Source: Faeciplasma avium
GTDB taxonomy: Bacteria; Bacillota; Clostridia; Oscillospirales; Ruminococcaceae
Reading direction: 5' to 3'
NCBI GenBank assembly: GCA_018713505.1
Contig: DVOL01000019.1
Location: 1 to 13,335 of the forward strand
DNA length: 13,335 nt
Below the pieces are notes generated by a model that was given only the letters and a program-made list of their open reading frames with translations, had not been told where the DNA came from and did not search any database. This document shows positions 6,344-13,120 of the stretch, piece after piece. Position 1 is the stretch's first letter. Every line of letters starts with the position of its first letter. Position numbers and translations under genes: made by a program.

Positions 6344-7149
6344 CCCAAAACCGTATCGATCGCCGACTGTATATCCCTCACGCCGGCTGAAAGCTCCTCG
6401 TAGCGCCCGAAGTTCCTGCGGTACAGCTCCAAAATGACTCCTCCGCTAAAGCCGACAGAGTTAAGAGCCTCGATAAAGCCCACGGTGTCAAGCTCGCCGG
6501 CGCCGGGGAGAAGGCAGTCCCCCGCAGGTCCGTGGTCTGAAAAGTGGATGTGCTTTATGCTGTCCCCCAGGGCGTAGACAAACTGTGTGGGGTCGTAGCC
6601 GCTTCTTACAGCCTGCTTGGTGTCAAGAACGAAGCCCGCCCTGTCTCCCAGGGCTTTTTTCATCCTGACAAGCTGCTCAAGCCTTCCTGTGGTACACCTT
6701 ACCACATTCTCCTGCAGCACCCTGACGCCGAAGCTTCTTGCACAGTCGTCAAGCCTTAGATAGCCCTCAAAGACCACGCTGTCCGGCGCAGACTCGCTCT
6801 TATTTCCGTGGAGGACGAAATACCTCGCTCCCAAAAGGTTCATAGCCTCAAAGTAGCGCTTGTGATACTCTATGTAGTCCTGCTCCCTTCTTTTGTAGCC
6901 GCTGTAGAGCATATAGGTGTCGCTTCCGCAGGTGAAGGGATGCACCGAGATGCATTCCGCTCCGTAATCGTCGAGGATTCCTTTAAGCTCCCCGACATAC
7001 TCAGGCTCAAGCTCGGAGTGGGTGTTAAAGAATATTTCAAAGCTTTTTATCCCGAGACGGCAGAGCCTCGGGAGCACCCTTTCCGGCAGCTCGGGATAGC
7101 CGCAGGCGACCGACGCTCCCGAAAAAATTCTTCCTCTGTTTGCCGACAT
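6340..7149 (-). CDS. Xylose isomerase-like TIM-barrel (sugar phosphate isomerase/epimerase) family protein
   Basis: 269 residues, a typical single-domain AP-endonuclease-2/xylose-isomerase-like TIM barrel. Likely metal-site and active-site residues are visible in barrel order: His70 (ISVHPF), His114 (FVLHGN), Glu147 (VLQENV), Asp176 (FVLDTKQA), His202 (HIHFSD) and Glu241 (VILELY). The set resembles the divalent-metal centre of sugar isomerases and endonuclease IV. The substrate cannot be read from sequence: a sugar isomerase, inositol-type epimerase or related enzyme are all possible. AGGAGG lies 11 nt before the ATG, rather far. It follows secF by 119 nt without a clear terminator, so it may be transcribed from the secDF promoter; a functional link to secretion is not implied. 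Confidence 0.85.
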   Translation of the reverse strand: MSANRGRIFSGASVACGYPELPERVLPRLCRLGIKSFEIFFNTHSELEPEYVGELKGILDDYGAECISVHPFTCGSDTYMLYSGYKRREQDYIEYHKRYFEAMNLLGARYFVLHGNKSESAPDSVVFEGYLRLDDCARSFGVRVLQENVVRCTTGRLEQLVRMKKALGDRAGFVLDTKQAVRSGYDPTQFVYALGDSIKHIHFSDHGPAGDCLLPGAGELDTVGFIEALNSVGFSGGVILELYRRNFGRYEELSAGVRDIQSAIDTVLG

Positions 7150-7268
7150 ATGCCGCCGTACCTCCTAACGCTCAAAATGACAGCCGCAGACCGCATCCGT
7201 CCCACGGACAGAACACAGGCACTGCGGCCGGTAAAGCTCTTTTGTTATGACCTTTTTGTGTTATGCTC

Positions 7269-8207
7269 CTACTTTTTCTTGGAGCTTCCTTTTTTATCTA
7301 TAGCTCCCTGCAAGATCGTCCAGAGCGTGGGGGCTATGCAGTTGGAGGAGTAAACTCCTGCCAAAAGACCGATTACAAGCGGGAAGGCAAAGCTCAGTAT
7401 CGACTCGACTCCGGCGACAAGCGCAACTATGCATACGCAGACCATAGCCGAAACCGTGGTCACGGTGGTGTTGACCGACCGTCCCACGCACTGGGTTATG
7501 CTCATGTTTACAAGCTCGTCGAGCGGTTTTTCGCTGCCGTAAAGCCTTCTGTTCTCACGGATTCTGTCATAGATTATGATAGTGGCGTTTATGGAGTAGC
7601 CCAGAATGGTGAGCAGCACCGCCATGAAGTTGGCGTTGATGTCAAACCGGCAGATAACGAAGCAGGCGTATACAAAGCACATATCGTGGATAAGCGCAAC
7701 CACCGAGCAGCAGCCTGCGACCCAGCCGCCTATTCTCTTGAACCTGAAGCCGATGTATACTATCATGACAACAGCGGAGAAGGCAACCGCAACAAGGCAC
7801 TTTCCTAAAAAGCCCCTGCCGGTCGTCGGGTCGACATCCTGAGAGCTGTAAAGAGCAAGCTTACTGTCAGGAAGCTGCTGGCTCAGGCTGTCGGTTATGC
7901 TGGACTGAACCTCGGAGGACAGCCCGGTAGAGGACGGGAAGGTAATCGAAACGGTTTTCATGCCGTCCGCAAGGCTCTCGCCCAGTGATGTCCTGCAGGA
8001 CTGCCCGGCAAGCTCTGAGGCGATATCAGCCACCCTGTCCTCGTCTATAGCTCCCTCATAGGAATATGTGATAATTGTTCCGCCCTTGAACTCGATGTCT
8101 ACATTCATTCCCAGAACAAAGCTTAAAATCAGGGCGAGGGCGATTATTGCAGCCGAGAAGCAGTAAAAATACTTCTTCCTTCCGACTATATCATAGACCT
8201 TATTCAA
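7269..8207 (-). CDS. secF: Protein translocase subunit SecF
   Basis: 312 residues. The expected plan is visible: an N-terminal membrane segment (about 15-34), the conserved VDIEFKGGTIITY start of the periplasmic-type domain (36-48), and five C-terminal membrane segments. The SecF signature GYSINATIIIYDRIREN sits in the C-terminal half; many SecF proteins have Asp where this one has Ala in SIN-A-T. With SecD it forms the accessory complex that uses the membrane potential to help complete export through SecYEG. Translation starts at a TTG codon (8205-8207), with a strong GGAGGTG 8 nt upstream inside the end of secD. The 8-nt overlap with secD implies coupling and balanced production. SecD and SecF are separate here, unlike the fused SecDF of B. 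subtilis. Confidence 0.95.
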   Translation of the reverse strand: MNKVYDIVGRKKYFYCFSAAIIALALILSFVLGMNVDIEFKGGTIITYSYEGAIDEDRVADIASELAGQSCRTSLGESLADGMKTVSITFPSSTGLSSEVQSSITDSLSQQLPDSKLALYSSQDVDPTTGRGFLGKCLVAVAFSAVVMIVYIGFRFKRIGGWVAGCCSVVALIHDMCFVYACFVICRFDINANFMAVLLTILGYSINATIIIYDRIRENRRLYGSEKPLDELVNMSITQCVGRSVNTTVTTVSAMVCVCIVALVAGVESILSFAFPLVIGLLAGVYSSNCIAPTLWTILQGAIDKKGSSKKK

Positions 8208-9612
8208 CGCTCACACCTCCGTAAAGCTTGGGATTCCTCATTGCCTTAAACTTTGAGATGGAGGCAAGCATCAGCCTAGACGCAGACACGCCGAATACAA
8301 AGTTGAGTATTACTCCCACCAAAAGGGTGTAGCCGAAGGAGTAGATCGTGCCCTCTATCGTGGCGGGGAAGGCAAAATAGAGCCAGCTCATAGCCTTTGC
8401 AAGGAGGCTGTCCGGCGGGCCGAAGGCTCCCATTAGGATTATTGCGACGAAAACTATCGTCAGGTTGCCGTCGAATATCGAGGTCCACGCCCTCTTGTAG
8501 CCAAGCTCCAGGGCGGAATTTATAGTCTTGCCGGAGCGAAGCTCCTCCTTTATCCTCTCGAAGGTGAGTACATTGGCGTCAACTCCCATTCCTATCGACA
8601 GAACAATTCCTGCGATTCCCGGGATTGTCAGGGTGAAGCTGGGTATATTTCCGAAGAAGCCGGTGATGCAGGCTATGCTTCCTACAACCTGTCCCACAAG
8701 GGCTATCGAGGCGATAACTCCGGGGAGCCTGTACATAGCTATCATGTAAAGGCAGACGACGATAAAGGCTATAAGACCGGCAATGAGCATGGCGTTTCTT
8801 GCTCCTACGCCCATAGTAGCCGATATGACCCTGAAGTTAGAGGTCACAAGCTTATAGGGAAGAGCGCCAGCCGATATCTTGTCGGCAAGCTCCTTGGCTG
8901 AATCGTAGGTGAAGTCGCCGCTTATGAACGCCTTGCCGTCAGAAATAGCCTCGCTTACGGTGGCGTAGGATATGCAGTCGTAGTCCATCCAGGTGGAGAT
9001 CACGCCGCTTGACTCCGCAAGACGGCTTGTAGCCTCCGCAAAGCTCTGGGCGCCCTCAGAGTCAAGCTCCAGCGAGACGCCGTACTGGATCTCGTTTGTA
9101 AGCTCGTCTATCATGTAGGAAACCGTCGCCGAGACTACATGGTCGCCGGTGACGATGACATTCTCCGCCGTAACTCCCGAGGGCTGACCGAGGTCGTCCA
9201 TCTCATAGCCCTCTCTAAAGGTCAGCTCAGCCATCTCGCCAAGCTCCTCAACGGCAGCCTCAGGGTCAAACTCCTCCTCGCCTGCCTGCCAGGGGAATCT
9301 TACAATAATGTCATAGTCCGCCTTGTCAACATAAAGCTCGTAATCTGTGATTCCGAGATTGACAAGACGCATTTCAAGCGCCGCCTTAGCAGCGTCCATC
9401 TGCTCCGAGCTTGCCTCTACGCCCTCCGGCGGGGAGAAGGTGACATCAACGCCTCCGCTGATATCAATGCCCCAGCGGATATCGTCCACCGATTTAATAA
9501 TCTTGGTCTCGATATCTGCATAGGTGGTGCTTACTCCCATGAAGGTGAGCAGGGCAAAAACAGCTATAAGCACAACAACAATAAAAAATACATTCTTATT
9601 AATGCGCCGCAC
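8200..9612 (-). CDS. secD: Protein translocase subunit SecD
   Basis: 470 residues. A membrane segment at about 8-28 is followed by the hallmark WGIDISGGVDVTFSP (47-61) and the large extracytoplasmic P1 domain. Five to six C-terminal membrane helices follow, carrying GIAGIVLSIGMGVDANVLTFERIKEE, broken here only by the motif boundaries, and ELGYKRAW. It pairs with SecF in proton-motive-force-driven late protein export. The start codon is GTG (9610-9612), with AAGGAGG 8 nt upstream, which fits better than any later codon and places the first helix correctly. The leader is about 88 nt from the predicted transcription start and contains a short GCCGG/CCGGC pairing. Neighbours are secF (overlapping) and the M18 gene upstream on the same strand. 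Confidence 0.95.
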   Translation of the reverse strand: MRRINKNVFFIVVVLIAVFALLTFMGVSTTYADIETKIIKSVDDIRWGIDISGGVDVTFSPPEGVEASSEQMDAAKAALEMRLVNLGITDYELYVDKADYDIIVRFPWQAGEEEFDPEAAVEELGEMAELTFREGYEMDDLGQPSGVTAENVIVTGDHVVSATVSYMIDELTNEIQYGVSLELDSEGAQSFAEATSRLAESSGVISTWMDYDCISYATVSEAISDGKAFISGDFTYDSAKELADKISAGALPYKLVTSNFRVISATMGVGARNAMLIAGLIAFIVVCLYMIAMYRLPGVIASIALVGQVVGSIACITGFFGNIPSFTLTIPGIAGIVLSIGMGVDANVLTFERIKEELRSGKTINSALELGYKRAWTSIFDGNLTIVFVAIILMGAFGPPDSLLAKAMSWLYFAFPATIEGTIYSFGYTLLVGVILNFVFGVSASRLMLASISKFKAMRNPKLYGGVSVE

Positions 9613-9674
9613 TTTCTCTGCCTCCTTAGTTTTGCTGAATATTGCCGGATTTCGTGAGGCTCTGCCCCGGGAAG

Positions 9675-9717
9675 CCGGCTATGTCAATTAAGACACTCAT
9701 TTTATAAGTATAGCCGG
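9675..9717. repeat. 8-bp inverted repeat overlapping the secD -10 box
   Basis: CCGGCTAT (9675-9682) and ATAGCCGG (9710-9717) are exact reverse complements 27 nt apart. One arm overlaps three bases of the -10 box and the other lies in the early leader, so the predicted start point sits between them. Because only one arm is transcribed, an RNA hairpin is unlikely; a protein-binding site at DNA level is possible, as is chance. Confidence 0.5.
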
Positions 9718-9735
9718 GAAGAGGCAAAAAGTCAA
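9707..9735 (-). promoter_or_regulatory. Near-consensus sigma-A-type promoter for secDF
   Basis: On the minus strand, TTGACT (9730-9735), an exact 17-nt spacer and TATACT (9707-9712). Each box differs from consensus by a single base, so strong constitutive expression is expected. The predicted start is near 9700. It lies in the gap after the M18 stop, making secD the first gene of its own unit. Confidence 0.88.
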
Positions 9736-9770
9736 GCATCCGGCAAAATAATTGTTGATTTTCGGTCGGC

Positions 9771-11333
9771 CTACCCCAGAGCTATCTCGCCGTCCCTGCC
9801 GCAGACTATTTTTGTCCTGTAATACTCGGCTGCCGCTCTTGCAAGGTATAGGGAGTCGCAGGCTCCCGCAGTCTCAAAGCTTGAGTGCATGGCAAGCTGT
9901 GCAAGACCTATGTCGACGGTCTTGACGGAGACCCGTGAGGCTAGGATGTTTCCAAGCGTAGAGCCTCCGGGGATGTCGCTTCGGTTGACATATGTCTGCA
10001 CCGGGACCCCGGCACGGCGGCAGATAAGCCTCATTACCCCCTCGGAGACGGCGTCGGTGGCGTACCTCTGGTTTCCGTTCTGCTTTATTACTATTCCGCC
10101 GTTTATCCTCGGTCTTACCACAGGGTCGGCAAGCTCGGGATGATTCGGGTGGACGGCGTGGGCGTTGTCTGTGGAGATTACAAAGCTGGAGGCCAGAAGA
10201 GGTGCGTATGGCTTTTTTGCGGCGTCGGCGATTCTTTTGAGCGTAAGCTCCAGAAAGTCGGAGGCGGCTCCCTGCCTTGTCGAGCTTCCGACCTCCTCGT
10301 TGTCAAAGACCGCTAAAACAGGCGCAGACTCCGACTCCTCGGCGGCTATAAAGCCCCTGAGCGAGGAGTAAACTCCCTGCAGGTCGTCAAGCTGAGGGGA
10401 GAGTATAAGCTCGTCGTTCGTCCCGATAAGACAGCCTCTTTGCCTCTGGTAGAGGTAAAGCTCGCTTGAAAGAATGTCCTTTTCCCCCACTCCGGCGGAC
10501 TCTGCGGCGAGCCTTAAAAGGCTTCCCTTAGCGTCCTCCCCGCCTATAATCGGGAGCATGTCCACCTGGGGATTCAGGGCGGGGCTTTCCTGCCCTCTTT
10601 GCATATGAATCGCCACGCTGGGAATCACCATCAAATCCCTGTCTATATTTACAAGCCTTGATGTAAGCCCTCCGCCTGAAAGGACGGTGAGCCTCCCGGC
10701 GGCAGAGAGCGGTCTGTCAAGCCAGCTTGAGGGTATCATCCCGCCGTATCTTTCGGTATTGATTTTTATAAGCCCTCCCGGGGAGGCTATCTCCGGCTCC
10801 GGCTTTATCCTATAGGTCGGGGAGTCGCAGTGTGCGGCTATTATGTTGAAGCCGGCAGGACCCTCCCTTGGGATTCTAAAGGCTATCAGCGAGGACTGAT
10901 TTCTAGTCACATAATATGACCCTCCCGGGGACAGCTCCCACTCTCCCGACTCGTCAAGCCGGATATATCCCCTGTTTTCAAGCATCAAGGCTATCTGATA
11001 TATCGCATGGAACTTGGACGGACTGCCCGAAATAAAGCCTATGAGCCTTTTTGCAAGCTCCCTGTAGTCGCTCATCGTGACAAGGTCCTCGCCCTGCACA
11101 AGGTCAGGAAGCTCCTTGGTGCTGCCAAGCTCCTGAGTGTTCCCCAAAAGAAACTCCCCGGAGACATCGTAAAGCCTTGCAAGCCTCGACAAAACCGCCG
11201 GACTGGGGTCGCTCCTGCCGGTCTCGTATCTTGATAGGGACTTCTCGCCGACTCCCGCAAGACGCCCTGCCTCCCTCTGGGACAGACCCCTCCTCTTTCT
11301 CGCCATTTTAAGCCTTTGACCTAGTGAAAGCAT
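9771..11333 (-). CDS. M18 family aminopeptidase with an N-terminal XRE helix-turn-helix domain
   Basis: 520 residues, about 85 longer than a usual M18 enzyme. Residues 4-64 are a textbook XRE/Cro-type domain: LGQRLKMARKRRGLSQREAG, then SLSRYETGRSDPSP, then LSRLARLYDVSGEFLLG. After a linker (65-87) the M18 aspartyl-aminopeptidase domain runs from about 88 to the end. Family metal and catalytic positions are all seen: H168 and D170 (AHCDSP), D316/D317 (QLDDLQG), E346/E347 (DNEEVGS), D389 (STDNAHAVHPN) and H483 (AMHSSFE). M18 enzymes are cytoplasmic zinc peptidases that remove N-terminal, often acidic, residues. AGGGG lies upstream of ATG 11333. Met87 (11075) begins exactly where ordinary M18 proteins begin, with a GAGG 11 nt before it, so a second, HTH-less product is possible. 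A -10-like TATACT at 11361-11366 lacks a good -35. The fusion suggests DNA binding or partner recognition by the enzyme; that is inference. Confidence 0.92.
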   Translation of the reverse strand: MLSLGQRLKMARKRRGLSQREAGRLAGVGEKSLSRYETGRSDPSPAVLSRLARLYDVSGEFLLGNTQELGSTKELPDLVQGEDLVTMSDYRELAKRLIGFISGSPSKFHAIYQIALMLENRGYIRLDESGEWELSPGGSYYVTRNQSSLIAFRIPREGPAGFNIIAAHCDSPTYRIKPEPEIASPGGLIKINTERYGGMIPSSWLDRPLSAAGRLTVLSGGGLTSRLVNIDRDLMVIPSVAIHMQRGQESPALNPQVDMLPIIGGEDAKGSLLRLAAESAGVGEKDILSSELYLYQRQRGCLIGTNDELILSPQLDDLQGVYSSLRGFIAAEESESAPVLAVFDNEEVGSSTRQGAASDFLELTLKRIADAAKKPYAPLLASSFVISTDNAHAVHPNHPELADPVVRPRINGGIVIKQNGNQRYATDAVSEGVMRLICRRAGVPVQTYVNRSDIPGGSTLGNILASRVSVKTVDIGLAQLAMHSSFETAGACDSLYLARAAAEYYRTKIVCGRDGEIALG

Positions 11334-11394
11334 TTAAAGCACCCCTTTTTACTGTTTTTTAGTATATAGCCACCGTTTCCCTGTGAATTTTTAA

Positions 11395-12078
11395 CTAATT
11401 CTTTCCGCCAAGCTCCTCTATCACCCTCATTAAAGCCTCAAAGCAGACCTCGGCAGCCCTTCGCTCCATCCTGTCGTACTCCTCTGCGCCGCCGAAAATG
11501 GTGTCTGACACCGCCTTGATTAAAAGACAGGGAACTCCCCATCTTTTAGCCGTGAGAAGGATTCCGGCGGACTCCATCTCGCAAATCTCGGCGCCGTAAA
11601 GCCTTGCAAGCTCCGCCTTTTTCTCGCTTTTTGCAACGAAAACATCCGCCGAGGCGCAGATTACCGGCTTAAGACCCAGCGAGACGGCGATGGAAAGAAG
11701 CCGCCTGTCAGTCTCTATGTAGGGGTCCTTACAGTCAGAGTACTGACCGGGGACTCCGCCCTCCAGCGCAGTGATGTCAAAGCCGTAGTGAACAGCCTTG
11801 TCGACAACGCAGGTAAGAAGCAGGCCTGTCTCCTCGGTGAGAGCTCCTACTATTCCGAAATTAAGTATTACATCGACATTATATGCGGAAATAAGATGCT
11901 GTACGGCTCCGGCGGCGTAAATCTCACCTGCTCCGGACTGAACGGCGTATATAGTATTGCCGTCAAGACGGTATTCGTATACGGCTATAGGCCCCTCATT
12001 TAGCTTAACCTCGCATTTCAGCCTGTCCAAAAGCACCAGAAACTCCTCAATAATAGCTACTACAAGCCCGATTTTCAT
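11395..12078 (-). CDS. MTA/SAH nucleosidase-like protein (PNP/UDP phosphorylase superfamily)
   Basis: 227 residues, the normal length for 5'-methylthioadenosine/S-adenosylhomocysteine nucleosidase. Three positions matching the E. coli enzyme's catalytic set are present: E12 in IIEEF, E169 in CEMESAG and D192 in KAVSDTI. The purine-ribose pocket blocks are diverged: SGAGEIYAA and NFGIVGAL replace the usual G-x-GK and NTG-x-AGG forms, so a related nucleosidase or phosphorylase with other specificity is possible. The enzyme class cleaves adenine from methylthioadenosine and S-adenosylhomocysteine, recycling SAM by-products. AGGGG lies 8 nt before the ATG. The gene is 36 nt after the acetyltransferase and 61 nt before the XRE-M18 gene on the same strand, so the three may form one unit. 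A TATAAT lies close upstream. Confidence 0.85.
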   Translation of the reverse strand: MKIGLVVAIIEEFLVLLDRLKCEVKLNEGPIAVYEYRLDGNTIYAVQSGAGEIYAAGAVQHLISAYNVDVILNFGIVGALTEETGLLLTCVVDKAVHYGFDITALEGGVPGQYSDCKDPYIETDRRLLSIAVSLGLKPVICASADVFVAKSEKKAELARLYGAEICEMESAGILLTAKRWGVPCLLIKAVSDTIFGGAEEYDRMERRAAEVCFEALMRVIEELGGKN

Positions 12079-12099
12079 AAAACTACCCCTTTATACCTT

Positions 12100-12105
12100 A
12101 TTATA
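12100..12105 (-). promoter_or_regulatory. Possible -10 box before the nucleosidase gene
   Basis: A consensus TATAAT on the minus strand, about 20 nt before the ATG, in the gap after the acetyltransferase gene. No acceptable -35 element is found at 16-18 nt, so it may be an internal weak promoter or chance in an AT-rich gap. Confidence 0.28.
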
Positions 12106-12114
12106 ATGCGGATT

Positions 12115-12633
12115 TCAGCGCTCAGCGGACGGCTCCGGCTGTAAAACGGCCTCCATCACGGTTTTCTGGACATTCATCCCCATCGCCTCGTAAAAGGCTC
12201 TCGCAGGAGCGTTGCCCTCCCAGACATTAAGGGTGATGTTGTAGCACCCAAGCTGCCTTGCGTACTCCTTCACATGATTGTAAAGCAGGGTCGCAACGCC
12301 CTCGCCCCGTGCGCCCTCGTCTACGCAGATGTCGTCTATGTAGAGCGTCTTTATAGGCGTCATGTTCTTAGAGCCGCTAAAATCCATAAGCTGGCAGAAT
12401 GCGTGACCCAAGACCTTCCCGCCCTCCGGCGATTGAGCCGAGGCGTCGCTCCGGCAGACGAAAACAGGGGTCATGGGGTCTGAAATGATTTTAAGAAGCT
12501 CGTCCGATTCGTATTTTGTGGTCGACCTGATGAAAAGGTCGGGACGGAGCTGATAGTGAACCTCAAGCACCTGCTTCAAAAGAGAAAGAATCCCTGGAAT
12601 GTCGCCCTCACGGGCTTTATCTGTAACAGGCAT
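12115..12633 (-). CDS. GNAT family N-acetyltransferase
   Basis: 172 residues, one complete GNAT domain. The acetyl-CoA-binding motif A reads CVDEGARGEGVATLLYNHV, with the R-x-x-G-x-A core at 109-114. Motif B follows as LNVWEGNAPARAFYEAMGM, typical of the family's C-terminal part. The N-terminal half carries VHYQLRPDLF, often seen in acetyltransferases of small-molecule or protein N-terminal type. The acceptor cannot be read from sequence. GGAGGG lies 7 nt before the ATG at 12633. It has its own strong promoter and starts immediately downstream of the rRNA/tRNA terminator. The next genes on the strand, a nucleosidase and the XRE-M18 aminopeptidase, lie close enough to be co-transcribed. Confidence 0.92.
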   Translation of the reverse strand: MPVTDKAREGDIPGILSLLKQVLEVHYQLRPDLFIRSTTKYESDELLKIISDPMTPVFVCRSDASAQSPEGGKVLGHAFCQLMDFSGSKNMTPIKTLYIDDICVDEGARGEGVATLLYNHVKEYARQLGCYNITLNVWEGNAPARAFYEAMGMNVQKTVMEAVLQPEPSAER

Positions 12634-12698
12634 GCAAAATCCCTCCAGGATGTTAAAGAATTTTAAGCGACGGCATTTCGCCGCAGCCTCTTAAGGCT

Positions 12699-12727
12699 AT
12701 TATAAATCAAATCGCCGGCAAATGCAA
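12699..12727 (-). promoter_or_regulatory. Strong sigma-A-type promoter for the acetyltransferase unit
   Basis: On the minus strand, TTGCAT (12722-12727), an exact 17-nt spacer and a consensus TATAAT (12699-12704). The same -35, spacing and -10 occur before nrdR. The leader (about 60 nt) can fold as AGCCT-TAAG-AGGCT and then CGGC-GAAAT-GCCG before the ribosome site. The first stem begins almost at the predicted transcription start. Confidence 0.85.
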
Positions 12728-12767
12728 GGAGAATATAAGGGCAGGCGGCTACTAGTCCTGTGCAAGC

Positions 12768-12803
12768 AAAAAAAGGCCCGAAGGCTTAACCTTCAGGTCC
12801 TTT
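12768..12803 (-). terminator. Rho-independent terminator of the rRNA/tRNA operon
   Basis: Directly after the tRNA on the minus strand, AAAGGACCTGAAGG pairs with CCTTCGGGCCTTT around TTAAG, with one mismatch. The stem runs into seven Ts (12768-12774). It closes the 23S-5S-tRNA-Asn transcript and insulates the acetyltransferase promoter. Confidence 0.9.
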
Positions 12804-12805
12804 GG

Positions 12806-12881
12806 TGGCTGCCTCTGTCAGGCTCGAACTGACGACCCCATGATTAACAGTCATGTGCTCTACCGACTGAGCTAAGAGGCA
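12806..12881 (-). tRNA. tRNA-Asn (anticodon GTT)
   Basis: A 76-nt cloverleaf with the 3' CCA encoded. The acceptor stem TGCCTCT pairs perfectly with AGAGGCA, discriminator G. The D-loop contains AGTCGGTAGAG. The anticodon stem CATGA/TCATG encloses CTGTTAA, giving anticodon GTT. The T arm is GTCAG-TTCGAGC-CTGAC. It is co-transcribed downstream of 5S rRNA, a common Firmicute arrangement. Confidence 0.97.
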
Positions 12882-12892
12882 ATATGACGAAA

Positions 12893-12910
12893 GAGAGCGG
12901 GTATGCTCTC
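12893..12910 (-). other. Hairpin in the 5S-tRNA spacer
   Basis: GAGAGC pairs with GCTCTC (6 bp, 6-nt loop) between 5S rRNA and tRNA-Asn. Only three Ts follow on the minus strand, so a processing or spacing element is more likely than a terminator. Confidence 0.5.
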
Positions 12911-12922
12911 CTCCGTTTAAAT

Positions 12923-13037
12923 GTCGGCAACACCGATTTTCCCGGGCAGTCGCCCGCCAAGTATCGTAGGCGAGGATGAGCTTAACTTCTGTGTTCGGCA
13001 TGGGAACAGGTGGGACCTCATCTCAATCGTCACCGAC
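12923..13037 (-). rRNA. rrf: 5S ribosomal RNA
   Basis: About 115 nt. The conserved CCTGTTCCCATGCCGAACAC and AGAAGTTAAGCTC of bacterial 5S rRNA are present, followed by ATACTTGGCGGGCGACTGCC. The terminal helix I closes: GTCGGTGAC at the 5' end pairs with GTTGCCGAC at the 3' end over 9 bp with two G-U pairs. The exact ends are set from this helix. It lies about 85 nt downstream of 23S rRNA. Confidence 0.96.
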
Positions 13038-13120
13038 TATTGTAAAGAAAGAAGCCGAGGTTATCAGCCTCAAAATTGAATAATGAATATGCAATGCAGC
13101 GATTGGAACATTCTCGTAAA

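Noticed and set aside
7184..7227. CCGCAG/CTGCGG hairpin with an inner TCCGT-CCC-ACGGA stem between secF and the TIM-barrel gene, considered as a terminator
   Set aside because: No T tract follows closely in either direction and the outer stem has a long unpaired interior, so I do not call a terminator. It remains possible as leader structure.
6808..7808. Long open frames on the plus strand opposite the TIM-barrel and secF genes
   Set aside because: They are antisense shadows of well-supported minus-strand genes, have no recognisable domains, and lack ribosome sites.
9139..9657. 172-codon open frame on the plus strand opposite secD
   Set aside because: It lies antisense to the SecD coding region, whose protein matches the family throughout, and has no family features of its own.
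9736..9770. Terminator after the M18 gene (GGTCGGCCTACC palindrome)
   Set aside because: The palindrome has no room for a loop and the following T-rich stretch is interrupted, so it does not form a credible intrinsic terminator.
12786..13001. 71-codon open frame on the minus strand
   Set aside because: It runs through the 5S rRNA, tRNA-Asn and terminator, so it is a chance frame over stable RNA.
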